64,000 bases of DNA from Struthidea cinerea. Taxonomy: Eukaryota; Chordata; Aves; Passeriformes; Corcoracidae. Below the pieces are notes generated by a model, which saw nothing but the letters and a program-made list of their open reading frames with translations, made no database searches and had not been told where the DNA came from. Below, piece after piece: positions 37,647 to 48,718 of the stretch (positions within the stretch are counted from its first letter, which is position 1; each line of letters starts with the position of its first letter). The stretch is from positions 130,326-194,325 of the forward strand of contig VZTI01004555.1 in NCBI GenBank assembly GCA_013397865.1, read 5' to 3'. The translations under genes were made by a program, and so were the position numbers.

Positions 37647-37692
37647 ATGAATGAAGTAGCGATAGTGAAGGAAGGCTGGCTTCACAAACGAG
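37647..37692 (+). CDS. AKT1: AKT1 first coding exon (serine/threonine kinase AKT1, PKB alpha)
   Basis: AKT1 is a cytosolic kinase recruited to the plasma membrane through its PH domain binding PI(3,4,5)P3. It is activated by PDK1 and mTORC2 and acts in insulin and growth-factor survival signalling. Only the first 46 coding bases are here: 15 codons plus the first base of Gly16, reading MNEVAIVKEGWLHKR(G). This is the first beta strand of the PH domain; Lys14 (in LHKRG) contributes to phosphoinositide contact in the family. The exon ends in a phase-1 donor CGAG|GTAAGTGA, the same phase and position as the human gene. Met-Asn-Glu rather than mammalian Met-Ser-Asp resembles what I recall for chicken AKT1. 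AKT2 would read VSVIKEG and AKT3 VTIVKEGWVQ, so AKT1 fits best. The remaining 460 or so residues, including the kinase domain, lie beyond the window. Confidence 0.93.
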
Positions 37693-40600
37693 GTAAGTGA
37701 CTCTTCCTTTCTGGACAGTAAATTGACTCCATGTCTCTCTAATCTGGTGTTTAGCAGCATGTACTCAAATAATCCATTATTTTTGTGTTCATCCTAGTGG
37801 GAGACAGCACATAGGGAGTGTGCCTGACTTTCTTTCAAGCTTTAGAAAATGCACGTATAAAGGGTTTTCTTGTGTGTGTGCGTGTGTTCACCAAAAACCG
37901 GTGTCAACTGCTTTGAAAATTATGGTAAAGGTAGCAAGTGAAGGAGCTGCTACTTAGAGTGTTAGAGGATAAACTGTAGTAAATAATTTTGGTTTATATG
38001 TAGGTCTGTAACTTTCCTATTTGTGCTAGAAGGGAGAATTAAGATGAATATTTTTGAAGAGTGAAAAATATGCCTGTATTTTGTGAGCAATGCTGTGCTC
38101 TTGGAGCGACTTGCTAGAGAATGTGCTATTCTGTTTGTGTCTGAATTGCTCTGGGTACCAGTGTCCTGGACAGGAAGAATAGCCTTTAGTTTGTGCACTT
38201 CTGTGCATTTCAGCTGTACCGCTAATGACATTTGATTTTTATAAAAAGTCTTTATTCTTGACAGAGTGGCAAAACTGAAAAAACAGTCGCGTGTACCATT
38301 ACGCTTTTTGCCTTCTAATATGTTTTCTTCCAAAAACAGTGGGCTTGTTCTTTTTTGGGGAGGGATTCATTTTCAAGCACTGCAGCATAGATCCTATACA
38401 GTACCTGACTTACCTGTTTCTTTGTATTCTACTGTTGTTTCTTGGAAAGGAGAGAGCAGTGTTAGGTACTTTCCATGATAGCGTCATTTTTTTGGACCAA
38501 AAACAGAATCTGTGTGCTCCAGCAGTAGGGGAGCTTACATGGTTCTGCAGACTCAGGATTTTTATGGAGGGTTTGCAACAACTTGCCTGAAGGTGCAAAG
38601 GTGTAGCATAATTATTTATGGAAGAAATTTGAAATGCATTATCATAACCTTGGTAAAGTCTGGTGGTTCTTCAGCAACAATAAGAAATTTCTAGGAATTT
38701 AGAAAACATGTTGATAATGTGTATTTTAAAAGGCTGGAAGCGTATATTTCTAACAATTGGATATGTAGTGTAGTTTAGCAGATTGATGCTTGATGTACAA
38801 ATATTTTGTTCAATGTTTTTTAGGGGTGGGGGGGGATGTTTTTTTGGTTCTGGTTTGTTTCAGCTGGAAACACCTTTGCTCTTACTCATTAGCTTAAATA
38901 GCCGTTCCAGTAATTCTGCTGTACCCAGGCTGCCTTGTTCTGACAAAGTATTTGAGAACTATTCTGTGTTTGGATTAAATAGAAGAAAGAAACACAGAAT
39001 TACACTTCCCATTCCCATTTATGAATCTAGAAACTCTGCAAATCAGAGAGGTTTTTTTAGTTATAAGCCGTGTTTTCAGGCTGAGTGTTTTTAACCATTT
39101 GTTGTTGCAATTCTTCCTGCACTTACCTGTAATTATTTTTTTTTTATTTTGAGGAGCAAGGTACAAAAATCTGAGGGAGAAACATTTATTTTAAACAGTA
39201 TGGAAAAGGCATTGTCAGGATGATTCAGAGGCACGTGTGTCCGAAACTTTTAAACAATCATGTATTTCAGGTTTGTCTGTGTTTACTTTTGGGAACTGAA
39301 TTTGTGTTGTTTCTAGGATTACGATAAAGCTACTTTCAAGTAAGGAGACCTCTGGAGGAGGTCTTAGTAAAAGATGCCCAGATCTCCTGATCTGGCTTTT
39401 TTTGTTGTTTTAAAATTGCCTTAGAGGAACAGATGATTATCTCTGATGGTTTGCTGATAATATTATGATGAGATTATGTGCTGAACACATTTCCATTTTC
39501 AAAATGTTGCTCTGCATGTTCCACATATTTGATGCTGCAAATTTGTGCCCAAACTCCTAAACTGTTAAACATATCTTGGCATTTTTTGGATGCCAGCTTT
39601 CCTAATCTTTTTAACCTGTTTCCCGATGCCTTTTTGCCCTCTTGGTATGTGCAGCGACACATATTTCATTCCACTCCATTGACTTTGTAACTGTTAATTC
39701 AGTGCTGTCCTTGTGAGGGGTTTTTTAGAAAGCAGTGCTCTGTCTTCTCTTCAGCCTGCCAGTGTGTCAGCTCTGGGACTCTCTTGGTTTTTGTAGCCGT
39801 TTAGGGATAGTTTGACAAATTCAGCTCTTTTGGCTCTGTCTTTGCTTGGGGGTAACTTACCCACCCTGTGTGTGCGTGTGTTTTGTTAAGTATCCTTTTT
39901 TTTTTTTAATAATCTACATTTATTGCCAGACACTATCAGTTTGCTGGCTCTGCTAGTTTAAGTGCTTCAACCACAGGATGTTTCCAAAACTGATGTCTGA
40001 TACGGTGAGCTTCTGAAGCCAAGGCATAAACAATAATTAGTTCAGGGAGGGACTGCTAAAGGGGGGATCTCAGATATAGGAAACATATATCTATAGTTTT
40101 TCTTTTAGATCATTTATAAAACTAAAGGTTGCACTGCATATGTTCTTTAAAGATTCTAGGGCTTTCCACATGCAAATATTTTAGATAGTGACCGGCCAAA
40201 ATCCAGACTGGACAACGATGTTCTCTCAGCCTAATGTTCCCCATGGCTTTGGTTGGATATGGTGTCTCTTAGTTCCTGTCCTGAGCAGTTGAACAGTATG
40301 GCTGTGTGCAGTTAAGCAGTTGTTACATCTCACCCCAGCAGTGGCTTAATTTTGGTGGTTTTAATGATTTGCGTATGTATAAATCAGGCTGCAAAGTGCT
40401 CTGGAGCCGTTCTGGATGGCAGGTGTAAGTAAGCATAAAGCCATCATTAGCAGGAGCAGGTGTTTCGGCCTGGCAGGGAAGTAGCATGCCTTTCTAGAAC
40501 CGTGGGGTTGTTTTCTTCTGTCAGCATGCTTTACATTTATGTTTTTGTTTCCAAGATTAAAAATACAAATGGAGAAATGAAATTAAACATTGCTGCCTGA

Positions 40601-42729
40601 CCGAGAGCTCTTGGCAGTTCTCTAAGTCAGTCACTAAAGGAAGCTCTACTTCCAGTAGTGCAGATGTTTGTTTGTGCAGGGACCAGTCATGTCCATGACA
40701 TATCTAACCTCAACCAGGCAGAAACAGAAGAATTCACAAATGAACTTTCCTCTTCCCATCCCTTTCCCCATTGGCAGTGCTTCGTGCTGTTACTGAAATC
40801 CCAGTGAGGATAGACTCTTGTGTGAAAACAGTATCTTGTGACCACTCTTCGGATAAGTGCATGGCTGAACTGTTCCAGCACACAGGTGGAGGTGTGAAGG
40901 AGCTCAGGCTTGGGGTTAGTGTGTTGTGTGTGTACATCCAGGGTATGCAGTCCCTGGTTGTGTGATGCTGAAGGTTTTGTTTAGTGGGAAGGGATGGGGG
41001 AAATGGTTCGACGCAGAGGTGCTATAATTGTGATTGAATACGAGGGGAGAAGGAGAAAATTATCTGCCCAAATTGCTGCTTGTTGAGCTCTGAGATTATA
41101 GGTTTTCTGAATGTATGTCATAAGGATCCTTAATTTTGGTTGTGTGTGGGGAACTTTTTGGATAACAGAGGTGTGCCCAAGTGTATTTTACTTGCTTTAC
41201 TGATCCATTTTAAAGATCTCATTGGACTTCTTGCATCTTTCTGCTCTGGTCTCTGTTTATAAAGGTCCTTCTATTGTTTTCAGTCTTCATCCTGGTTTTT
41301 TGTTTTTTTTTTTTAAAAGTCTTTCTTCATGGCTAACAAAGAGGGGATTGTGCGTTTTGATACTCTGTCATCTCTGTCCTCCCTAGTATGTCCGGTTTTC
41401 TTAATAGGGCATAAACTTGTATGAAAAAAAGGAGTCTTTTGGAGGCAGGGAAAGAGGGGGAGGGAAAAACATATACTGACATTTGAAAAAGGAAATAGAA
41501 AAATCTTGATTTCTCAGTCTGAGAAATCAGAAGCAATTATAAGGAGCTGGAGAGACCTGTGTATTCATCTATTAATATTTAGCAGGAATTGCAGAGCTAT
41601 TTTGTTTTTAAATAGTATATTAACACCACATAGTAATTTTAACCACGAAAACCAGAACATGTTCTCTAAATGCCAATTTTTGTGGACTTCAGGCAGGTAA
41701 AACTATTTGACTGATAGAGTCTCTGGCTTACAAGCTGATCAAAACTAATAGAGGCCCTTAAATGAAAAATAATACATAAGATGCTTATTCCACTTCTGGA
41801 TCTAATACTTTTTTTCTCTTTTGGTTAAGAAGTTATTTCTGTAATGAATGGAGTGATTCAGATGACCTAATAAATAACAAGTGGCCCGTTGTGATTTGTC
41901 TTCCTATAGCTTCACTGCATAAAATGGGTGCAAGATCCATATGTAAAATACAAACTGGGACTAAAATGCTGATTGTTGCTCTTTTAACTTTCTCTAGCAG
42001 AATAGCACAGATGGTGAACTTTAGCTTTGTTATTTAGCGCACAGGTTCATTCTTTCAGTATTCTGTTAGTGTGAATCAAAAGATGATTTTACAAGATACG
42101 ACCAGATACATTTTTAAATCAGGGGTTCTCTGGTGTTGCTGTTTTTCTTCACCTCTTCTTTCTTCTCTCTTTTCTGTTCTCACCATGTTCCCTACCTCTT
42201 TTTCTGTATGTATGTGTGTGTGTGTGGTTTATTTTGGGGTGGTTTTTTGTTCTTACCTTGGCTTCTGTCTGTCACTGGGATGTAGTGATGCACTGTCTTG
42301 ATGACCTGTGTAGTCAGAACCTTTGAGGTTCAGATTAGTTCAAGGATCGTCTGGCTTTCATGGTATTTCAAAGACTGGCTGTGGCACTTGATGCAAAGGA
42401 TCCTAAGAGCCATCTGAACTCTGAAGATGCCATCTATAGAGGGCACAGCTGCTTCAGAGGAAAAGCTGGGGGGAATGGAAAGGTAAGAAACAAGATAGGG
42501 GCTGAACAAAAAATGGAGTGGGGAAATTTGTGACAGAGGGAAAAAAGCTGATGCTGTTTCTAGAGCTGAAGGGTTGGGTTTGTAGGGAAATCTGTTGCTC
42601 TTCTTGTTGGAAACAAAAGATAAGCTGTGTCAGTTTGTGGTTTTCCTTGTGTGTCTCTTTTTCAACACAAGGGGCAATAGTTTTGCAATTCTAGCTCTTG
42701 GTTGCTTTCATTTTGCTTGTCCTGTTCTG
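37693..42729 (+). other. AKT1: AKT1 intron 2, proximal part
   Basis: The intron starts at the consensus donor GTAAGTGA. I looked for the next PH-domain exon (encoding EYIKTWRPRYF) and did not find it here or further right. The sequence is AT-rich with poly-T runs at 39,897-39,908 and 41,303-41,314 and no recognisable gene on either strand. Confidence 0.75.
42207..42226. repeat. (TG)n microsatellite
   Basis: About nine TG-type dinucleotides, interrupted early by TATG, sit between CTG and GGTTTATTTT. This is a simple dinucleotide repeat with potential length polymorphism. Confidence 0.85.
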
Positions 42730-42880
42730 GGAAAAGGGGACTGGGGAGGAACCAGGAAATTGTCAACCAATAAATCTGACCTTGGTGGTAGGCAAGATGC
42801 TAGAGACATTAAGAAAGGATGAGATCACAAAACATCTGGAGAAATATGAGCTGATAATGGCTAGTCAGCTAGACTTTTGG
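42730..42880 (+). mobile_element. LINE reverse-transcriptase fragment, CR1-like (degraded)
   Basis: In the frame starting near 42,698 the translation contains KGTGEEPGNCQPINLTLVVG followed by KMLE, and further on ITKHLEKYELIMASQ. This follows the spacing of the conserved N-terminal RT block of CR1-type LINEs, 'DPGNYRPVSLTS..GK..E ... I..HLE....I..SQHGF'. The expected GF of SQHGF reads DF and similarity stops soon after, so this is a truncated, mutated fossil. It is in the same orientation as AKT1. No endonuclease or 3' end is recognisable nearby. Confidence 0.7.
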
Positions 42881-45155
42881 CGGGTAATCTCATCTGATGG
42901 AATTATTTGTGGAGAGATCATAGGAAACAGGCTGGATCCAGTGTACTGTAAGAAGTTTGCTCTGGATGACAGGGTAAGTCAGAAGCTGAGAATCAGCTGG
43001 TACAGTGTAACTGTACTGTACTTCATCTTTGAAAGAGGTGGTGTAGCCTAGAAATGGCTCATCTTCCTTTCACAGAGCAGACTACTTGTCTTTGGCTGTC
43101 TCTGTTACTTTCCGGCATCCTTTCAGAAAACTTTATTCCAGAACCTTTTTGTATTAATCCATTCTTTAATCCACAACTTCACATTTTTGAGTGGTGACAT
43201 CCAAATGTTTCTTTTTTCAGTAAAAATTACTCCCCAAAAGTCTTTTTTCCAACATTTTCACAAAATACTTTCAGTTCTTTAGAGAAGTGATGCTAGGTTA
43301 GATGTGTTTCTCATTGTAAACTGACTGGAACTTACATGCAAGTGACACTAAACACTCTCGCTTTGAATGGCAGAGAGGAAGAGCTCGGATGTTGATGCCC
43401 ACATTATTTATGTCAGTCCTGGAAGTTTACTTTCATATTCTGTTTTATTGCACATCAGAAGGGAAATAAACTAGGTCTCAATTTTATCTCTAAAAGTGGG
43501 ATAGCGTCATAAATTAATGTTACTTGTCATCAAAAGGGATTTGAGAATGAGGGATCTGGGACGTTGCAAGCCCTGTCAAAGCGAGCCTGGGAACACTTGA
43601 TATGGTGGATCATGCAGAAAGTGCTTGTATTGGCTTTTATTTTCTTTTTCATGGTTCTTTCCTTTTCAAAAAGGGAAAGGTAGGCCTCTGAAAAAAAAAA
43701 AAAAAATCTGTCCATGTTTTCTGTTCTTTTTTCTCTCAGTAGACATACTGAGAAGTCATCAGGTTTGGATGTAGGAAGAAAGAATTACTGAGTGAGTATG
43801 CTATATTGGGGTAAAGAGAGAGCAAGAGAATAAAGCTTGCTCGTTGTTCTTGCAGGAGTGGTTTTAGGCAAGGTGCTGTGCCATGCATTTTAAATATGGC
43901 GCCTTGTCCTCACTTGGAAATGTCTTCCCCTGCCACCCCTGTATGGATGCCAGAAGGTTCCTTCCCTTCGAATTGGTGGTGCTGCCACTGTGTAAGCACT
44001 ATCAGTTACACTCCTTGCCTGTGCTTGTGGCTTCCCCTGCCCAAACTTGCTCCTGGTTAGCACTCCTTGCCTGAGACTTAGCATCTGAAAAAGCTGGTGA
44101 GGACTTCGATGCTCTTAGAGCAGTACATGGTGACATGTGGTGTGTCTCCTTTCCTACACTTTGTATGTTACTAATAATTCTCTTAAAAATTGAGGTGGTG
44201 GTTAGACAGATTCATTTAGGAAACAGACCTTGATACCTATTGGAAAAAAATTTGCTTAGTATTTCAACATTTAATTTTAATGTATTTTAAAAGAGAGAGT
44301 GCATTATAAAAACCAAACACTTGTCAGCTGTGTGGGGTTTTTCCCCTTGTACATATTGGAGTAGCTGGTTTACTAAGAAAAAAAAATTAGTTAAGTCTTA
44401 TTTAAAAAGTCATCTCTCATGGGGGGAAAGACAGAGGAGGGATTATTATTTTCAGATGCATTATATTGTAGGTACAATGTGCTTCTTAAAGGGGGAACAA
44501 AAACCAGGAAACTATGTGAGGAAAGAGGAAGAAAAAGAATGGAGAAAGAATAGCACCATATTAGGTGTGAAGTAGTGTGTTTTTGTGAGAATACTTACTG
44601 CAACTGAAAGGGGGAAATAATGAAGTCCAACTTTGAGTGCAGTTGGAAAACATGTTACAGACGTCTGGGATTATTCTCCCACCTCTTCAAGTTGAGCCAA
44701 AAATGGGAAAAAGATAGCTGGTCAAATAACGTTGTGAAATTTGTCAATTTATTCAGGAGTGCATGGTCATATTTGAGGACAGCCGAGGTAAACAATCATC
44801 ACAGACTGTGGGCAAGTCAGTTACTGTTTCCCCGAGTCTCTTGGGTAAGTTGGGAGGGCATGTTTTGAAGTGCTGTCCAAAACCCAGGCCTTTGGTGAAC
44901 TGCATGTAGAAATACAAATACACTTCAGAGTCAGTGGTTCTGTGCATGGCTGCAGCGGTATTTCATGCCCGTATTGAGACTGAGTGCAGCATCTGAGTCA
45001 TTTATGGGGCTATCAAATCAGTCTCCTCTGCCTGCACTTTACTAATGGACTCTTAATGAGAACCACAGGATGAGTATGCCAGAGAAGTGGGCTTTGGGCT
45101 GGTGGTGAGCCACGGCCTTCGCAGGAGATACTGTTTCGGGAGGGAGCTCCAGCCT
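42881..45155 (+). other. AKT1: AKT1 intron 2, no gene recognised
   Basis: No exon was recognised on either strand. There is a 16-base poly-A run at 43,691-43,706 next to a purine/pyrimidine-rich segment. The remainder is ordinary AT-rich intronic DNA. Confidence 0.7.
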
Positions 45156-45550
45156 TAGGATGGTTGGGGACCTTTAAAGATCATCTAGTCCAATCCCTGT
45201 GTCATAGGCAGGGACCCCTTGCACTAGACCATGTTGCTCAAAGCCCTACCCAACCTGGCCTTGGACAGTTCTAGGGGTGGGACATCCACATCATTCACTG
45301 GGCTGCCTGTGCCGGTGCCTCGCCACCTTCAGAGTGAAGTATTTCTTCCTTACATATTATGTAGTCTAAATCTACTCTCCTGTAGTTTAAAACCTTAACC
45401 TGTCAATAAGCCCTGATAAAAAGCCTCTCTCAGTCTTTCTTAAAAGCCCTCATTATATATAAAAATTGAGCAATAAGGTCTTTCCAGAGCCTCTTCTTTT
45501 CAGGCTGAACAGCCCCAACTCCCTCCGCCTGTCTTGGAGAGGTCTTCAAG
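45156..45550 (-). mobile_element. CR1 LINE 3' fragment, reverse orientation
   Basis: Reading the plus strand gives the reverse complement of a CR1 3' end: 'acctttaaagatcatctagt' then 'ccaatccctgtgtcataggc', 'accatgttgctcaaagccct', 'aacctggccttggacagttc', 'gggacatccaca', 'cctcgccaccttcagagtga', 'cttttcaggctgaacagccc' and 'caactccctccgcctgtctt'. The terminal 8-bp repeats are eroded. It lacks coding sequence and sits antisense to AKT1. Confidence 0.93.
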
Positions 45551-47082
45551 ACCAGCATTTTTTCCTGATAGAAAGTCAGGAGGCTGACACTGGTGTTCCT
45601 TGAACTGAACTTCAGGTGCTGATGAAGGTCAGGGCTGCTTACAGCACTTGGTACTAATTCTTGAATTTTAAGTGCAGCCCTTATGTTTATGGTGGCTTTA
45701 TAAATCAGTTCCCCCCTGCAGAAGTCACAAGATTTTGAAAGTTTTGCCTGTTTTTCTTCCTGAATCAGAGAAGCTTGCTAGTCCTCATTATGTTGAGAAA
45801 AATTGGAAAAGACAACCTGAGTGCCTGCTTCACAGTTTAGACTAAGCAGAACAAAAAGGGCTGTTTAAATTACTTGTCACAAAAAAAGCTCAAAATATAG
45901 AGGATTTGAAATAATTTGAAGTGTGTGTTTTTATTTTTCTGACCTCTTAGCCTTAGCAGTATTAGCACCCTGCTATTTCTGCAGTTGTGTCAAAGGGTCT
46001 GGGGATCACAAAACGCATCCTGATTACACTTCAGAAAGCAAGCAATATGAAAAAATTAATTTCTCATTATCTGCAAGATGCTTGATGGGTCTAACTGTTA
46101 ATAGAAACAGAAATGAAACTGTATTTTAACTGCTTTTTTGTTTATCATACTCCACTTAAATTAAACCTTAAGATTTAAGAAACAAAATACTTAATTAAAA
46201 TTTTTGCCATGTCTTCCCATACGAGCCTTTGTATGTGCCATATTACAACTGACAGCATTGCTGCTTTGTGCAGAATGATGGGGTTAAACTGGTGTGGAAA
46301 ATATTTGCACTTAGTAGGATTTATGCCCAGAATTACAAGGCTACACACAATTCCGTATATTTTTGGTTTTATGCCTACGTTGGGGCTTCTCAGTTGGAGT
46401 ATTAGTAAAAAGTTAGACCCTTAAACAACCTGTTAAGCAGCTCAAAATCCATTGCCAGGCCTCTGCAGGGTGGGAATACAACCTTTTATTTGCTGCTTGC
46501 TTTTCAGGAGCTTCCAGGCATGGGTTGTCTGGACTGGTGTTTTTACACGTCATACATATCCCTGTGCCTGTCTGTGGTCAGTAAACCATCTATAAATGGC
46601 AATCATTTAACTGAGTGGAAGTGTTTTCTTTGTAATGTAGATTTTTCTTTGTCTTGTTTTATTATTTTTAACTTTTGGTCATGCAGTCTCCTTGCCTTCA
46701 TTTGCTCATTAAGTAGAATGAAATTTTGGAAACACCAAGGAATAATTCAAGACTCGACTTAAATGTGTAGTTGCATAGATTTAGCTGTATTGAATGTTTA
46801 TTATTCTACTGGAAGCTTATGCATGGAGCAGTCTAGAATCCAGTTGTGATTATGTGTGGTGACAGTGCTGGTTGTGGGATTTGGAAGTAGTTTTCTAGGT
46901 GGACATTGATTTCTGGGCACAGGATATGAGTCCTATGCCACTGTAAATTCACTAATCAAGTCATTGGGAGGTGCTCTTCATGCTGATGGGGCGGTTTGTT
47001 GAGAAGACCATGCTTTAGATCATCATGCGGTTTTTTCTGTATTTTTTTTTAAAGAAATCCTGCCTTTTTATCTGCTTTAATA

Positions 47083-47390
47083 ATAGAATGGATTGAGTTG
47101 GAATGGACCTTAAAGATCATGTAGTTCAACTCCCCTGCCATGGGCAGGGACACATTCCACTAGACCAGGTTGCTCAAAGTCACATCCAAGTTGGTCTTGA
47201 ACGCTTCTAGGGATGGGATATTTACGGCTTCTCTGGGCAGTTTGTTCTAGTGCCTCACCACCCTCAGCCTAAAGAATTTCTTCCATCTAATCTAAATCTG
47301 TTGTCTTAGTTTGAAACCATTCTCTGTTGTCCTGTCACTGTCTGCCTGTGGCAGAAGTCACTCTCTCTCTTTAATCCCTCTTAAAGAATG
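47083..47390 (-). mobile_element. CR1 LINE 3' fragment, reverse orientation
   Basis: The segment opens with AATAGAATGG, a remnant of the terminal CR1 repeat. It continues with 'ttggaatggaccttaaagat', 'catgtagttcaactcccctg', 'ccatgggcagggacacattc', 'agaccaggttgctcaaagtc', 'cttctagggatggga', 'tgcctcaccaccctcagcct' and 'ctctgttgtcctgtcactgt'. It retains more of the extreme 3' end than the copy at 45.2 kb but is truncated earlier at its 5' side. The two are independent insertions in the same orientation about 1.5 kb apart. Confidence 0.93.
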
Positions 47391-48682
47391 AAATCGGTGA
47401 CTTTAATACTTCCTTTGGTGTTATTTTACAGACAGTGAAAGAGTAGGATACTATTTGATATTTTCAATTTGAAATTTTCTTTGCATCAGGGATAATTGTC
47501 TTTCTTTTCTGATGTAGGTATGTTTTTACTATAGTGGAACATTTGAAAGGTATGTAACTGATGTATCTCCTGATGTGGAAGTCAAAGTTGCCTTACTACT
47601 TGTGTGATAAGAAATGTATTTATTTTAAATAAGAATTAGGGGAAAATTGCATTTTCATTTGTGGAAAACCACTGCAAACTTGCTGGTAACAGCCTACAGC
47701 TGACTTGCAGTATCTCTGTACTGCCTACTGAACACTTGTGACAGCTTGTTTCTGTCGTTTCTGCTGAAGTTTAGCCTGTAAAGTCAAGATATCTTGATCT
47801 GAGAGATGGAGAGATGGTTAAATTACATAATCATGGAAGAATAGCAGCATACTTAGCTTTAAAGCCATTCACGACTACATTGGCACCTCTTTGTTATACA
47901 GTGTAGCTGAAAACGAACTGCTGCAATAATGAACCAATCCATCTAAATCACAGCAGCTGAACAACTGACTGTTCTATCTCAAAATGCAAATGCTTTGTGC
48001 AGAATGGATTTAATTGTAAATGTTTGCTTAGTAGGGAATATGAGCCTTTTAGTTTTCGACAATAATCGTGAATACAAAGACCCACAGAATTTCAGGGTTT
48101 ACATAGCTTGTCCCTGTTCTCATAAAAATATTTCAAAGTCAGTTTTTTAAAATGTACCATTTGGCTTTTTTCTAGCCAGTGAATAGAACTCTAAATGCCC
48201 AATCTCCAAGTGGTGTTTTGGAAACTGAAGGATAAATTTAGCTCTATGTACTTAGATCAGACAGAATTTTCTGTTATATTTCTTCCAAATCTATGTTAGG
48301 GCTTTTATGTAGCTTCAGATAATAAGAGGAAGAAGTGCTGACTTTCAGAGCTTGGATTTGTTTTGCTGTGCAGAAATGCCGAGTGTAACTTAGAGTATTA
48401 GCATTTTCTAAGGTGCCTCTCAAACAATTAAAAGGTTACTGTGAGGAATTTTTCTTGTCAAACAAACAAGCAAAATCCCTCTGTATTAAAATCTTCATTC
48501 CTTGTTAAATTCCTGAAGCCTGACCGCTTGAGTGCAACTCAAGAGGATGAATCTGTCACTGATTTGAATGAATTAAAATAAAGTAGCATTGTCATTTTTT
48601 GGGGAAAGGAAGAAGTTCACCAAGCTTCATGAAAAAAAGTGAAAAAGCAGGAATACCTGCATCCAGGCTGTTCTTAGGTAAG

Positions 48683-48718
48683 AAGTTATATCTGTGTAAG
48701 GAAAAACAGATATAACTT
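48683..48718. repeat. Perfect 13-bp hairpin
   Basis: AAGTTATATCTGT (48,683-48,695) and ACAGATATAACTT (48,706-48,718) are exact reverse complements around a 10-base loop, GTAAGGAAAA. The stem is not a simple repeat, so the symmetry is less likely to be trivial. Nothing in the flanks extends the stem. Confidence 0.9.
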
